64,000 nucleotides of DNA from Chitinophaga sp. (GTDB lineage Bacteria; Bacteroidota; Bacteroidia; Chitinophagales; Chitinophagaceae), in assembly GCF_019236475.1 (NCBI RefSeq), contig NZ_JAFAIX010000006.1, positions 62,001 to 126,000 on the forward strand, read 5' to 3'. A model generated the notes under the pieces. It searched no databases and had not been told where the DNA came from. It was given only the letters and a program-made list of their open reading frames with translations. This document shows positions 42,386 through 51,737 of this stretch, one piece after another. A program made the translations under genes and the position numbers. Within the stretch, counting starts at the first letter, position 1; each line of letters begins with the position of its first letter.

Positions 42386-44446
42386 ATGAAAGCATGGATT
42401 TATGTTTGCTTGATTTCCCTGATGACCTTCGGTTCTTATATCAGTGGAAATGCACAACAACCCGGATCAGCCAAAGAGAAAAAACCTTCCGAAGATAGCC
42501 TTTGGAACATCTCCTTACAGAATGTGACCGTTACTTCCAACGGTATCCATAATAAGATTAAAAATATTGCCAGCACGGTCAATATTATTAACCATCAACA
42601 AATCCAGGAATTGGGTATTCAGTCGGTGGGAGACGCGATCCGCTTGATCCCTGGAGCCAACTATCAGGATGAGGATGGACGTGGACTCAAACCAGGTATC
42701 GGTCTTCGCGGACTCGATCCGGGAAGGAATGGGTACGTGGTGGTGTTGGTAGATGGTAAAATCCCGCTGGGCCAGAGTTATGGCCAATTGGGTGCTTATT
42801 ACATGTTGCCCATTGCTTCCCTGGAAAGGATTGAAGTGATTAAAGGCGCCTCTCCAGTGCTGTATGGTGCAGGTTCCATTGGTGGTGTTATCAACCTGAT
42901 TACGAAGAAAGGACAAGGACAACCTAATGCGGAAGCCAGCATAGAAGCTGGTAGTTATCGTTACCTGAATGCAAACGTTTCTGCTTACGGGGATAATGGT
43001 AAATTCAACTATTATGTGAATTACAACTGCCGCCAGGGTGATGGGTTCCGTACTAGCAGGTCCGCTTTTAATACCAATGATGTTACTTTCCGAGTGGGTA
43101 CAAAAATTGATTCGACCAATGAATTGTCTGTTTCAGGAAATGTATATACGGAAGACGCGGAAACTCCAGGCGGACTGTCTGAACAACAATACAAAGAGAA
43201 TTACAGGCAGAGTGTGAATCCTTTTGACATCTTTTTTGCACAACGATATTCCACTGCTATCACCTATAAAAAGACCATTGACGCGAATAATAACCTTTCC
43301 CTGTCTGTGTTTGCGAACTATTACAAACGTAACTGGTGGTATGATACCCAAAGAAAACAAAGCTCCATCCTTGGCGATCTGAGAGATATATTTACCGGCG
43401 GCGCCGTATTGGAATATAATCGTACTAATAAACTGCTGGGATTTGACAACGCGTTAATTGTAGGTTTGAAATACCTGGGGGATCAGACGAACAGCATAAA
43501 GGTACTCGGCGATGATCCGCTGCAACATGTGGGGAAAACTACTTTCAATACCACCATTCCTACCAATGTAATGGAAGGTTATATCCAGAATGAAATCCAC
43601 TTCTCGGATAAATTCAGTTTTACACCAGGCTTAAGGTACACCGCCATTAATTATGGACAGCATGATTATATGTCCGGGCAGCAGTTGTCTACCGAAACCA
43701 ACGTTCTCGTATATTCATTCGGGTTATTATATAAACCAATGGACAGATTCCGGGTGTATGCCAATGCATCTAAAGGTTATAACCCGCCAGTACTTTATGC
43801 GGCACTGGACCCTGGAACAGTTAAAAACGGGAATAGTCTGGGTGCCGAAACTTCCAACAACTATGAAATTGGTATCCGAACCAATCCGTTCAACTGGCTG
43901 GATCTGAGTTTAAGCGGCTATATCCTGGATTTTAATCACAAACTCACAGAAGAAGGTGGCGTTTACTCCAATGCTGGCAAGGCTTTGCACAGAGGTGTTG
44001 AATTTGAGCTGAACATAATTCCATTCAAGGGAATGCGTTTATATACCATTGGCGCTATTCAGCGTGCTACTTTTGAAGAAGGTGCTTTTAAAGGTAATTT
44101 ATTGCCTTACGCTCCTCAACAAATGTTGACAGTAGGCGCCCGTTATCAAACGCCAATTGGAGCAGGTGTACTAATGGCGAATCTCTGGAATACCTTTACA
44201 GGTAAGCAATACAATGACGGCGCTAATACAGAAGCACCTTCCGCAGATGGCAGCAATGGCGCCATCCCGTCTTATAATTTGTTAAATCTCTCCCTGAATT
44301 ACAATTGGAAAAACTGGGGTGTTAGCGTGACTGCCAACAATCTATTGAATGAGCGTTACTTTACGCATCGATATGATTTCTGGGGAGGTATCTTCCCTGG
44401 TTCGCCAACTACCGTAAATGTTGGGCTGTCTTACCGGGTACATTAA
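42386..44446 (+). CDS. TonB-dependent outer-membrane receptor, FecA/siderophore-like
   Basis: Signal peptide 1-24 (ISGNAQ). No carboxypeptidase-like SusC domain is present, so it belongs to the metal/siderophore branch, not the glycan branch. The plug (about 40-165) has NVTVTSNGIHNKIKNI (TonB-box-like region), PGANYQDEDGRGLKPGIGLRGLDPGRN, VVLVDGKIPLG and IERIEVIKGASPVLYGAGSIGGVINLITK; the remaining 500 residues form the 22-strand barrel, ending in NVGLSYRVH. Substrate is probably ferric chelates. No Fur-type operator or inner-membrane transporter adjoins it. The ATG at 42386 is chosen over a TTG two codons upstream. Confidence 0.94.
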   Translation: MKAWIYVCLISLMTFGSYISGNAQQPGSAKEKKPSEDSLWNISLQNVTVTSNGIHNKIKNIASTVNIINHQQIQELGIQSVGDAIRLIPGANYQDEDGRGLKPGIGLRGLDPGRNGYVVVLVDGKIPLGQSYGQLGAYYMLPIASLERIEVIKGASPVLYGAGSIGGVINLITKKGQGQPNAEASIEAGSYRYLNANVSAYGDNGKFNYYVNYNCRQGDGFRTSRSAFNTNDVTFRVGTKIDSTNELSVSGNVYTEDAETPGGLSEQQYKENYRQSVNPFDIFFAQRYSTAITYKKTIDANNNLSLSVFANYYKRNWWYDTQRKQSSILGDLRDIFTGGAVLEYNRTNKLLGFDNALIVGLKYLGDQTNSIKVLGDDPLQHVGKTTFNTTIPTNVMEGYIQNEIHFSDKFSFTPGLRYTAINYGQHDYMSGQQLSTETNVLVYSFGLLYKPMDRFRVYANASKGYNPPVLYAALDPGTVKNGNSLGAETSNNYEIGIRTNPFNWLDLSLSGYILDFNHKLTEEGGVYSNAGKALHRGVEFELNIIPFKGMRLYTIGAIQRATFEEGAFKGNLLPYAPQQMLTVGARYQTPIGAGVLMANLWNTFTGKQYNDGANTEAPSADGSNGAIPSYNLLNLSLNYNWKNWGVSVTANNLLNERYFTHRYDFWGGIFPGSPTTVNVGLSYRVH

Positions 44447-44520
44447 GCACATCTCCTGCCTGGGGCTGACTAAAAAGGGTAGGTGATGGAGACAAAACCG
44501 TGTTGGTCAGTCCCTGCCTG

Positions 44521-44602
44521 TTGTCCCTGCCCGCAGGGCAGGGACAATAAAAAAGATCAAGAGCCGAAATTAACGTCGCAGACGTCAATTTCGGCTCTTG
44601 AT
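44521..44602. repeat. Two-hairpin palindromic element, copy 3
   Basis: Hairpin 1: TTGTCCCTGCCC (44521-44532) with GGGCAGGGACAA (44536-44547), loop GCA, 12 bp perfect. Hairpin 2: 22-bp stem, 44556-44577 with 44581-44602, one A-C mismatch (44572/44586), tip ACGTC-GCA-GACGT. Lower stem GAGCCGAAATT differs from both other copies but stays paired. It lies between the convergent TonB-receptor and glmM genes. Confidence 0.92.
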
Positions 44603-44644
44603 ACGTTAGAAAATACATAGCAGGAAGTAAACCTTCCAGCGGAA

Positions 44645-46027
44645 TTAATGCATGAATTCTTTGATATCCTGCATAATTCTCTTAGCGATATTATCGGCTG
44701 TCGTCTCGTTCTGAGATTCAGCGTAAATGCGAATAATAGGTTCGGTATTGGAAGTACGAAGATGTACCCAATCTGTTTCGAACTCGATTTTCAGACCGTC
44801 TTCGGTGTTAACCGGTTGATTTTTGTATTTATCCTTGATTTTACCGAAGATCGTTTGCACATCTACTCCTTTATCCAGCTCAATTTTATTTTTGGAGATA
44901 AAATAGTCAGGATAGCTATTGCGGAGCGCTTTGATGCTTTTCTTACTGTGGGCCAGATGGCTGAGGAAGAGACCAATGCCGATGAGGGCATCGCGGCCGT
45001 AATGCAGATCTGGAACGATGATACCACCATTTCCTTCACCACCGATTACCGCTTGTACTTCTTTCATTTTCTTCACCACGTTTACTTCACCCACTGCAGA
45101 AGGGGCGTAAGTACCGCCATGTTTCAAGGTAACATCCTTCAGGGCACGGGTGGAAGAAAGGTTGGAAACAGTATTGCCCTTGCGCTTAGACAGCACATAG
45201 TCGGACACTGCTACGAGGGTATATTCTTCGCCAAACATGCTGCCATCTTCGCATACGAAGCACAGACGGTCTACGTCTGGATCTACAGCGATTCCCAGGT
45301 CAGCCTTGGTTTTATTTACTTCATTAGAAAGTGCAGTCAGGTTTTCCGGTAATGGTTCCGGATTATGGCTGAATTTACCGTTTACTTCACCGAACAGTAC
45401 ATCTACTTGTTCTACGCCCAGGGCTTTAAGCAGGGCAGGAACGAAGATAGCCCCAGTAGAGTTAACGGCATCTACTACTACTTTGAAATTACGTTCTCTG
45501 ATAGCTGGAACATCTACCAATGGATAGTTTACAATCAGGTCGATGTGTTTTTGCAGATAGGAATCATCCTGGGTATAAGTACCCAGTTTGGTTACGTCGG
45601 CAAAGTTAAAATCTTCGCTGGCAGCAATTTCCAGGAGAGTGGCTCCGTCTTCACCAGAAATGAATTCCCCTTCGCTGTTCAGCAATTTCAGGGCATTCCA
45701 TTCTTTTGGATTGTGACTGGCGGTAAGGATAATCCCGCCCGCAGCATTTTCCATTTTTACAGCGATTTCTACCGTAGGGGTAGTGGATAAACCAAGGTCT
45801 ACCACGTCAATTCCCAGACCTGTTAAGGTGGAAACAACGAGATTTTTTACCATTTCGCCGGAGATACGGCCATCACGGCCAATTACCACCTTCCGGTTTT
45901 CTGTATTCCTGCACAGCCAGGTGCCGTACGCTGCCGTAAATTTTACTACGTCTAGTGGAGAAAGTCCCTCACCGGGCCTGCCGCCTATGGTTCCGCGTAT
46001 TCCGGATATCGATTTGATCAGTGCCAC
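44645..46027 (-). CDS. glmM: Phosphoglucosamine mutase
   Basis: Converts glucosamine-6-phosphate to glucosamine-1-phosphate for peptidoglycan and LPS. The 460-aa alpha-phosphohexomutase has the phosphoserine loop ILTASHNPKEWN (Ser104), the metal loop DPDVDRLCFVCEDG, the sugar loop GGEGNGGI and the C-terminal phosphate site RTSNTEPIIRIYAES. Bacteroidota GlmM proteins often look like this; phosphomannomutase activity cannot be excluded. Divergent from the LtaS-like gene. Confidence 0.93.
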   Translation of the reverse strand: MALIKSISGIRGTIGGRPGEGLSPLDVVKFTAAYGTWLCRNTENRKVVIGRDGRISGEMVKNLVVSTLTGLGIDVVDLGLSTTPTVEIAVKMENAAGGIILTASHNPKEWNALKLLNSEGEFISGEDGATLLEIAASEDFNFADVTKLGTYTQDDSYLQKHIDLIVNYPLVDVPAIRERNFKVVVDAVNSTGAIFVPALLKALGVEQVDVLFGEVNGKFSHNPEPLPENLTALSNEVNKTKADLGIAVDPDVDRLCFVCEDGSMFGEEYTLVAVSDYVLSKRKGNTVSNLSSTRALKDVTLKHGGTYAPSAVGEVNVVKKMKEVQAVIGGEGNGGIIVPDLHYGRDALIGIGLFLSHLAHSKKSIKALRNSYPDYFISKNKIELDKGVDVQTIFGKIKDKYKNQPVNTEDGLKIEFETDWVHLRTSNTEPIIRIYAESQNETTADNIAKRIMQDIKEFMH

Positions 46028-46050
46028 AAGTATCTGTTTTTTAAGGAAGG

Positions 46051-46058
46051 CAAATATA
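46051..46058 (-). promoter_or_regulatory. -7 element of glmM
   Basis: Reads TATATTTG on the minus strand, a full match to TAnnTTTG, 24 bp before the glmM start. A matching -33 element is not evident. Confidence 0.5.
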
Positions 46059-46149
46059 AAAAAAACCGTTCCAGATTTCCTAATTAGTAAATTATGATGC
46101 CCAATCCTTTATAAGGTTTTGTTAAACCCGCTTATCTGCCAACTTATAT

Positions 46150-46157
46150 TATATTTG
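46150..46157 (+). promoter_or_regulatory. -7 element of the LtaS-like gene
   Basis: TATATTTG, a full match to TAnnTTTG, 35 bp before the start at 46192; the nearest TTTG (46118) is farther than usual. It mirrors the glmM element on the other strand. Confidence 0.5.
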
Positions 46158-46191
46158 CAGCTACGCTTTTAAAAAAACGGCTATACGTTAC

Positions 46192-48213
46192 ATGCAAAAC
46201 TTATGGAAGGGTATACCCCGGTATATTCGTTATGTGTTTGTTCAGACACTGTGCCTTTTCCTGCTGACGGTCCTCTTCAGAGTGATCTTTTACCTGTTCT
46301 TTTTCAAGACCACCATCACAGACAGCGTCATCATCCGAAAAGCGTGGTACCTGGGCGTTAAATTTGATCTGCGTCTTACATTAATACTTATAGCCCCAGT
46401 GCTGATTGTCACATTAATCTGGCGCAATGGCTTCTTCACGTCAAAGGCTATACGCCGGGCTAATTTTATCTATTTCTTTATTTTGTACCTGGGTCTCACC
46501 TTATTATATATCCTCGATCTCGGACATTATGACTACCTGGGCATCCGCCTAGATCCCTCTGTACTCCGCTTCCTCGCTAAAGGAGAACGCGCAGACAATG
46601 CCCGGATGGTATGGCAAAGCTACCCTGTAGTACGCGGCATCCTCGCTATTGCGGTATTCATGTTCCTGGCTGTACGCCTCCAAAAGGCTATCTGGAAACA
46701 CTTTGCTGCAGAACCAGTGAAGTTATTAACTAAAGGAACTTTTATCGGTTGGACTTCCGCCCTGATCCTCCTGACAGCAGCCGGTATCTATGGTAATTTC
46801 GCCTATTTCCCGCTGCGCTGGAGCCAGGCTATGTTCACCCGCGACAATGGCGTGACTAGTTTGGGATTGAGCCCTGTGCTGTATTTCATGTCTAATTTAA
46901 GCGTGAACGAAGACACCTTCGACCTACCCGAAACTAAAAAATATTACGAGGCTACCGCCGCCTATCTCGGTGTAAACCATCCGGACGTAAATACACTGGA
47001 CTATAAACGTAGCCACGCCGGCGATAGCACCAAACCTAAGCTGAATATAGTTCTGGTAATGCTGGAATCTACCGGAGCGGCCCCTACCAGCATGTATGGC
47101 AACCCGATGAAGGCTACGCCAAACATGCAACGTTTAGCCGATAGCGGTATACTCTTCAAGAACTTCTATGTTCCGGCGATAAGTACCGCCAGAACAGTAT
47201 TTGGCGTTACCACAGGTCTGCCAGATGTAACCCTCGTGCGTACTGCGAGTCGCCATCCGAAAATGCTGGATCAGCGTATCGTCATGGATCAGTTCAAAGG
47301 CTATAAGAAATATTATCTCCTCGGCGGTAATACCAATTGGGCTAATATCCGCGCGGTATTTACTAACAATGTGGAAGGTATCAAGATTTATGAAGAAGGG
47401 GATTACGATGCGCCGAAAGCAGATGTATGGGGGATTTCAGATTATGACCTGGTGAATGCCGCTAGTGCCGTTTTCAAAGAAAATAATGATAAGAAACAGC
47501 CGTTCGTAGCCTTCCTGCAACTAGCAGATAACCACCCGCCTTATACTACCACCCAAGGTGCGGGCGACTTCAAAAAGTTGGAGAAGAAAGATATTGATCA
47601 GGCAAAATTCGATAAATCTGGATTTGTATCTATAGATCAGTTTAATGCCCTTCGTTATGAAGACTATAACGTAGGTCATTTGATCGATATGGCGCGGAAA
47701 GACGGCTATCTCGATAATACGATCTTCGTATTCTTCGGAGATCATAACTGTATTCTGAATCCATACACCTTTATGCCACTGCCAGAGTATGAAATGACTA
47801 CCGGAGGCGTACATGTGACGGCTTTCATGTATAGTCCGAAACATATTACTGGCGGTCAGGTCAACACCACTCCGGCCAATCTCGTGGATGTATATCCAAC
47901 AGTAGCTGGTATGGTGGGTATGCCTTATAATAACTATACCATGGGGCAAGACCTGTTTGATAGTACCGTTGTGAAAGGAAAATATACCTTCATGACCTAT
48001 ATGCGTAATCAGCAGAACTATTACGCCTTGATGGGAGATCAGTATCTGTACGAGGTGAACAGGGTCACCAATGCGACCGCGCTGTATGATCTGAAAGTAG
48101 ATCCACAGCGGAACATCATCTCCCAACAGCCTGATACCGCAAAATATTTAGATAATTTAACACGTGGCTATTATCAAAGCACACGATATTTACTGTTTAA
48201 CAATAAAAAATAA
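46192..48213 (+). CDS. LTA synthase-like membrane phosphotransferase/sulfatase-fold protein
   Basis: Five membrane segments in residues 15-215 precede a periplasmic alkaline-phosphatase-superfamily domain (about 280-610). Landmarks are VMLESTGAAPTSMYG (metal-binding Glu), the nucleophile region PAISTARTVFGVTTG with a Thr (332 or 335) in place of the Cys/Ser of sulfatases, and the metal motif FFGDHNC. Gram-negative relatives transfer phosphoglycerol or phosphoethanolamine to glycans or lipids; lipoteichoic acid is not expected here. It needs no formylglycine. The methyltransferase gene follows within 10 bp. Confidence 0.9.
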   Translation: MQNLWKGIPRYIRYVFVQTLCLFLLTVLFRVIFYLFFFKTTITDSVIIRKAWYLGVKFDLRLTLILIAPVLIVTLIWRNGFFTSKAIRRANFIYFFILYLGLTLLYILDLGHYDYLGIRLDPSVLRFLAKGERADNARMVWQSYPVVRGILAIAVFMFLAVRLQKAIWKHFAAEPVKLLTKGTFIGWTSALILLTAAGIYGNFAYFPLRWSQAMFTRDNGVTSLGLSPVLYFMSNLSVNEDTFDLPETKKYYEATAAYLGVNHPDVNTLDYKRSHAGDSTKPKLNIVLVMLESTGAAPTSMYGNPMKATPNMQRLADSGILFKNFYVPAISTARTVFGVTTGLPDVTLVRTASRHPKMLDQRIVMDQFKGYKKYYLLGGNTNWANIRAVFTNNVEGIKIYEEGDYDAPKADVWGISDYDLVNAASAVFKENNDKKQPFVAFLQLADNHPPYTTTQGAGDFKKLEKKDIDQAKFDKSGFVSIDQFNALRYEDYNVGHLIDMARKDGYLDNTIFVFFGDHNCILNPYTFMPLPEYEMTTGGVHVTAFMYSPKHITGGQVNTTPANLVDVYPTVAGMVGMPYNNYTMGQDLFDSTVVKGKYTFMTYMRNQQNYYALMGDQYLYEVNRVTNATALYDLKVDPQRNIISQQPDTAKYLDNLTRGYYQSTRYLLFNNKK

Positions 48214-48222
48214 TAGAGATCA

Positions 48223-48975
48223 GTGGAAGCAGAAAAATCATGGTTTAAAGATTGGTTCAATTCTCCTTATTATCACCTGCTGTATAGCAATCGTGATGAA
48301 AAGGAAGCAGCTGCTTTTATTGATAAACTGCTGGCATACCTGCACCCCGCAAGCGATGCAGAGATGCTGGATGTGGCCTGTGGGAAAGGCCGTCATGCCA
48401 AATATTTGGCAGACAAAGGGTATTATGTAACCGGCATTGACCTCTCTACAGAGAGTATCAATGCAGCAAAAAAACTGGAAAACGCACATCTGAGTTTTTT
48501 CCAGCATGATATGCGTTTACCCTTCCGCGTTAATTTTTTTGATGTCGTATTTAACTTCTTCACCAGCTTCGGTTATTTTGATACCCAACGGGATAACGAT
48601 AATGCCCTGCGTACGTTGAAAAATGCCTTGAAGCCAGGAGGTAAGCTGGTGCTGGATTACTTGAATAGTAATTATGTAGCGGAACACCTGGTAAGTGCAG
48701 AAGTAAAAGATAAAGATTCAGTGGTATTTGATATTCGACGGGAACTGAAAGATAAAAAGTTCATCAAAGAAATCAATATCCTGGATCAGGAGAAGATGAG
48801 GAGACTACAGTACACCGAGAGTGTGAATGCATTCACCAAGGAAGATTTTGAGGAGATGTTTGCACATCAGGGGCTGGAGATCACAGATATATTCGGAGAT
48901 TATCATTTTAACAGCTATGATGCCCAGCGCTCACCGCGACTGATCATTATCGCTACAAAATCAAAGCCATGCTAG
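48223..48975 (+). CDS. Class I SAM-dependent methyltransferase
   Basis: GTG start at 48223 (MEAEKSWFKDWFNSPYYHLLY). Motif I is MLDVACGKGRHAKYLADKGY with the acidic GIDLS residue; post motifs are DVVFNFFTSFGYF and ALKPGGKLVLDYLNS. The N-terminal WFxxPYYHLLYxxRDExEA pattern is a recurring one in Bacteroidota methyltransferases. Substrate unknown. It overlaps the PAP2 gene by 7 bp, giving the order LtaS-like, methyltransferase, PAP2, ZIP, all tightly spaced. Confidence 0.88.
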   Translation: MEAEKSWFKDWFNSPYYHLLYSNRDEKEAAAFIDKLLAYLHPASDAEMLDVACGKGRHAKYLADKGYYVTGIDLSTESINAAKKLENAHLSFFQHDMRLPFRVNFFDVVFNFFTSFGYFDTQRDNDNALRTLKNALKPGGKLVLDYLNSNYVAEHLVSAEVKDKDSVVFDIRRELKDKKFIKEINILDQEKMRRLQYTESVNAFTKEDFEEMFAHQGLEITDIFGDYHFNSYDAQRSPRLIIIATKSKPC

Positions 48976-49547
48976 AGCACCTACTTCGTGGCGATCTATG
49001 GTTATTTTTTCATATCAATGGCATGTGGCATAACTCCGTGCTGGATGTGATTATGCCCATGCTACGGGAACCGTTTATGTGGGCGCCCCTATACTTATTC
49101 CTGGCATTGTTCATTACGATTAACTATGGCTGGAGGGGATTTTTCTGGATCGTTTTTTTCCTGTTGACGTTTGCGCTATCCGATCAGGCGAGCCTTTTCT
49201 TGAAAGAATATTTTGGGAGGATAAGGCCTTGTCGAGATCCGATAGTATCTCATTATGCCAGGGTGCTGGTGGTGTATTGCCCAATGAGTGGCAGTTTCAC
49301 CTCCAACCATGCTGCCAATCATTTTGCACTGGCTACATTTTGTTTCTTAACTTTAAAATCAGCTTTCGGCCGTTACACCTGGCTGTTTTACCTGTGGGCG
49401 GCATCCATTGCTTATGCGCAGGTATACGTGGGTGTACACTATCCTCTGGATGTATTCGGAGGGGCAGTGATGGGCGCACTTATCGGGTTGCTGAGCGGTA
49501 GCTTTTTCAAGCGTCGCATAAGACTGGAACCTGAAATAACATCATGA
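48969..49547 (+). CDS. PAP2-family lipid phosphatase
   Basis: Integral membrane protein of 192 aa with five to six hydrophobic segments. The three-part acid-phosphatase signature is visible: KEYFGRIRPCRDP (KxxxxxxRP), FTSNHAANHF (catalytic His, usually PSGH) and YVGVHYPLDVFGG (SRxxxxxHxxxD region). Candidate substrates are undecaprenyl pyrophosphate, phosphatidic acid or lipid A phosphates. It overlaps the methyltransferase gene before it by 7 bp and the ZIP gene after it by 4 bp (ATGA). Confidence 0.92.
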   Translation: MLEHLLRGDLWLFFHINGMWHNSVLDVIMPMLREPFMWAPLYLFLALFITINYGWRGFFWIVFFLLTFALSDQASLFLKEYFGRIRPCRDPIVSHYARVLVVYCPMSGSFTSNHAANHFALATFCFLTLKSAFGRYTWLFYLWAASIAYAQVYVGVHYPLDVFGGAVMGALIGLLSGSFFKRRIRLEPEITS

Positions 49548-50278
49548 ACTGGAACTATCTGATACTGGTATTGGCTGCAACAATTGCCGGGGGAGTGATC
49601 CCGATGACGGTAAGACGTATCAGCGCCAATTTCACTATTTATCTGCTGGCGTTTACCGGGGCTTTTCTCTTCGGTGTAACCATTATGCATTTGCTACCGG
49701 AAGTTTTCCACGATCTGGGGCATACTGCCGGTATTTATATCGTATTGGGATTCTTCCTGCAGGTTTTTCTGCAGCAATTGTCGCACGGTATGGAGCACGG
49801 GCATTCGCATATTCCTACGGAAATTCATCATCACCATATCGCCGTAGTGCCGTTATTGCTGGGATTGTCCATACACGCATTTATGGAGGGGATACCACTG
49901 GGCTTCAAGTATGAAGATCAGTCGGCCTTACCTTCCTTGATGTTGGGGGTGGCTGCCCACAAACTCCCCGAGGCACTCACATTGATGACCGTAATGATTC
50001 ACGCGCACAAAACCCGGAGGCAACTTTGGGAAATCCTCATCATTTTTGCCCTGGTAACCCCATTGGCCGCAGTTTTGGCAGGATGGTTGGGAAATCGTTC
50101 TGAGGTCGTATCACATTATTTAATATATCTGGTAGCGCTGGTGATCGGAGCATTTTTACATATTTCTACGACCATTTTCTATGAAAGTGGCACCAAACAC
50201 CACGAACTGAGCAAGAAGAAAGTGCTAGCCATAGCGTTAGGACTGGTCCTGGCTTTTATTACCCTGATATTTGAATAA
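49544..50278 (+). CDS. ZIP-family divalent metal transporter
   Basis: The 244-aa protein has about eight membrane segments. A His-rich loop, HGMEHGHSHIPTEIHHHHI, lies between segments 3 and 4; the metal-binding motifs of segments 4 and 5 are SIHAFMEGIPLG and AAHKLPEALTL. It probably imports zinc or iron. ATGA overlap with the PAP2 gene. Confidence 0.93.
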   Translation: MNWNYLILVLAATIAGGVIPMTVRRISANFTIYLLAFTGAFLFGVTIMHLLPEVFHDLGHTAGIYIVLGFFLQVFLQQLSHGMEHGHSHIPTEIHHHHIAVVPLLLGLSIHAFMEGIPLGFKYEDQSALPSLMLGVAAHKLPEALTLMTVMIHAHKTRRQLWEILIIFALVTPLAAVLAGWLGNRSEVVSHYLIYLVALVIGAFLHISTTIFYESGTKHHELSKKKVLAIALGLVLAFITLIFE

Positions 50279-50302
50279 TTAATTATTTTTAGACTTTATA
50301 TC

Positions 50303-51595
50303 ATGGAAGTCGTCATAATCATCATCCTCATTATACTCAATGGCCTATTCTCGATGTCGGAGATAGCATTGGTATCCGCCCGTAAAATAAGGTTGGAGCA
50401 CCTGGCCAATAAGGGGGATGAAAAAGCAAAGGCAGCTTTGAAGCTGGCCAACAATCCGGATAGGTTCTTGTCAACCATCCAAATCGGCATCACACTTATC
50501 GGTATCCTTACCGGTATTTACTCAGGCGAAAACATCAAAACAGATGTGGTGGCCTGGCTCAACAATATTTCTGTATTACAGCCTTACAGTGGCCCGTTGG
50601 CCACTATTCTGATCGTAGTGGTCATCACTTATTTCTCCCTGGTATTGGGGGAGTTGGTGCCCAAACGCATTGCCATGGCCAAACCGGAGGCCATCGCCAA
50701 GAGCGTGGCTAGCCCGATGACATTTCTGTCCTGGTTGACCTGGCCGTTCATTTGGTTGCTGAGCGCCTCCACCAATGTATTGGTTAAAATATTCAACCTG
50801 CGTTCTGCTGAAACACATGTAACGGAGGAAGAGATCAAAGCCATCATCAATGAGGGTACTACTTCCGGTGCTATTGAAGAGCAAGAGCAGGAAATTATAG
50901 AAAGGGTGTTTCATCTGGGCGATAGAAATATTACCTCCCTGATGACGCATCGTACAGATATTACCTGGCTGGATATCAATGAGCCGCCAGGCATTTATCA
51001 GCCTAAGATTCATGAGAGTATGCACTCTGTGTATCCGGTGTGTGATGGAGAAGTAGACGCGTTGAAAGGAGTGGTTTCCATTAAAGATTTGTATGCCGTG
51101 TCTGGAAAATCCTTTACCCTGGCACAGATTATGAAGAAGCCATTGTTCGTTCCGGAAAATAATACCGCCTACCAGGTACTTGAAAAGTTTAAGGAAACGC
51201 ACATCCATGCTGCATTTATAGTGGATGAGTATGGTACATTCTTGGGTATGATTACCCTGAATGATATCCTTGAAGCCATAGTAGGGGATATGCCTGAAAC
51301 AGAAGAATATGACGATTATGAAATGACGCTGAGAGATGATGGAAGTTATTTAGTGGATGCACAGATTCCTTTCTATGATTTTCTCGCGGAATTTGATAAA
51401 GAGGAATGGATGAACGAATTTGAGCAGGATTTTGATACCCTGGCCGGGTTCATTCTACATCATTTGGAGCATATTCCTAAAGTGGCGGAGAAGTTTACCT
51501 GGAGAGGGTTTACATTTGAAATAGTAGACATGGATGCCCATCGTATCGATAAAGTCATGGTAGTTCCGCCTATGCAATCAATAGAGGAAGGTTGA
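50303..51595 (+). CDS. CNNM/CorC/HlyC-family membrane protein (DUF21, CBS pair)
   Basis: The DUF21/CNNM membrane domain (1 to about 190; GLFSMSEIALVSARKIRLEHLANKGD is its signature) is followed by two CBS domains (about 205-335; THRTDITWLDINEP, HIHAAFIVDEYGTFLGMITLNDILEAIVGD) and a CorC_HlyC C-terminal domain (about 345-425). Family members export magnesium or cobalt; the old name hemolysin is misleading. Last gene of the envelope group before the pigment cluster. Confidence 0.93.
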   Translation: MEVVIIIILIILNGLFSMSEIALVSARKIRLEHLANKGDEKAKAALKLANNPDRFLSTIQIGITLIGILTGIYSGENIKTDVVAWLNNISVLQPYSGPLATILIVVVITYFSLVLGELVPKRIAMAKPEAIAKSVASPMTFLSWLTWPFIWLLSASTNVLVKIFNLRSAETHVTEEEIKAIINEGTTSGAIEEQEQEIIERVFHLGDRNITSLMTHRTDITWLDINEPPGIYQPKIHESMHSVYPVCDGEVDALKGVVSIKDLYAVSGKSFTLAQIMKKPLFVPENNTAYQVLEKFKETHIHAAFIVDEYGTFLGMITLNDILEAIVGDMPETEEYDDYEMTLRDDGSYLVDAQIPFYDFLAEFDKEEWMNEFEQDFDTLAGFILHHLEHIPKVAEKFTWRGFTFEIVDMDAHRIDKVMVVPPMQSIEEG

Positions 51596-51663
51596 TACCT
51601 TTCATGCACGTAGAAACCGCCAACCGTAGTTATCCGCATTTTAAGAACGGAGTCGTTTAAATA

Positions 51664-51694
51664 TTTGGATAAATCCGGCTTTATGCTATTTTTG
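51664..51694 (+). promoter_or_regulatory. Promoter of the flexirubin-type cluster
   Basis: TTTG (51664-51667), a 19-bp spacer and TATTTTTG (51687-51694), both elements exact and the spacing ideal for Bacteroidota. Transcription would start near 51700, about 38 bp before the ammonia-lyase gene. Confidence 0.82.
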
Positions 51695-51737
51695 AGCACT
51701 TTTTTACATAAACAATAAATTTAATTTAATAGTAACC

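Noticed and set aside
44648..45352. Long plus-strand frame (234 codons) opposite glmM
   Set aside because: Antisense shadow; glmM has all family motifs on the minus strand.
46192..48213. Formylglycine-type sulfatase as client of the FGE-like lipoprotein
   Set aside because: The nucleophile region has Thr and no CxPxR motif, so it is an LtaS-type enzyme that needs no formylglycine.
50576..51208. Long minus-strand frame (210 codons) opposite the CNNM gene
   Set aside because: Antisense shadow of a well-supported gene; no domain recognised.
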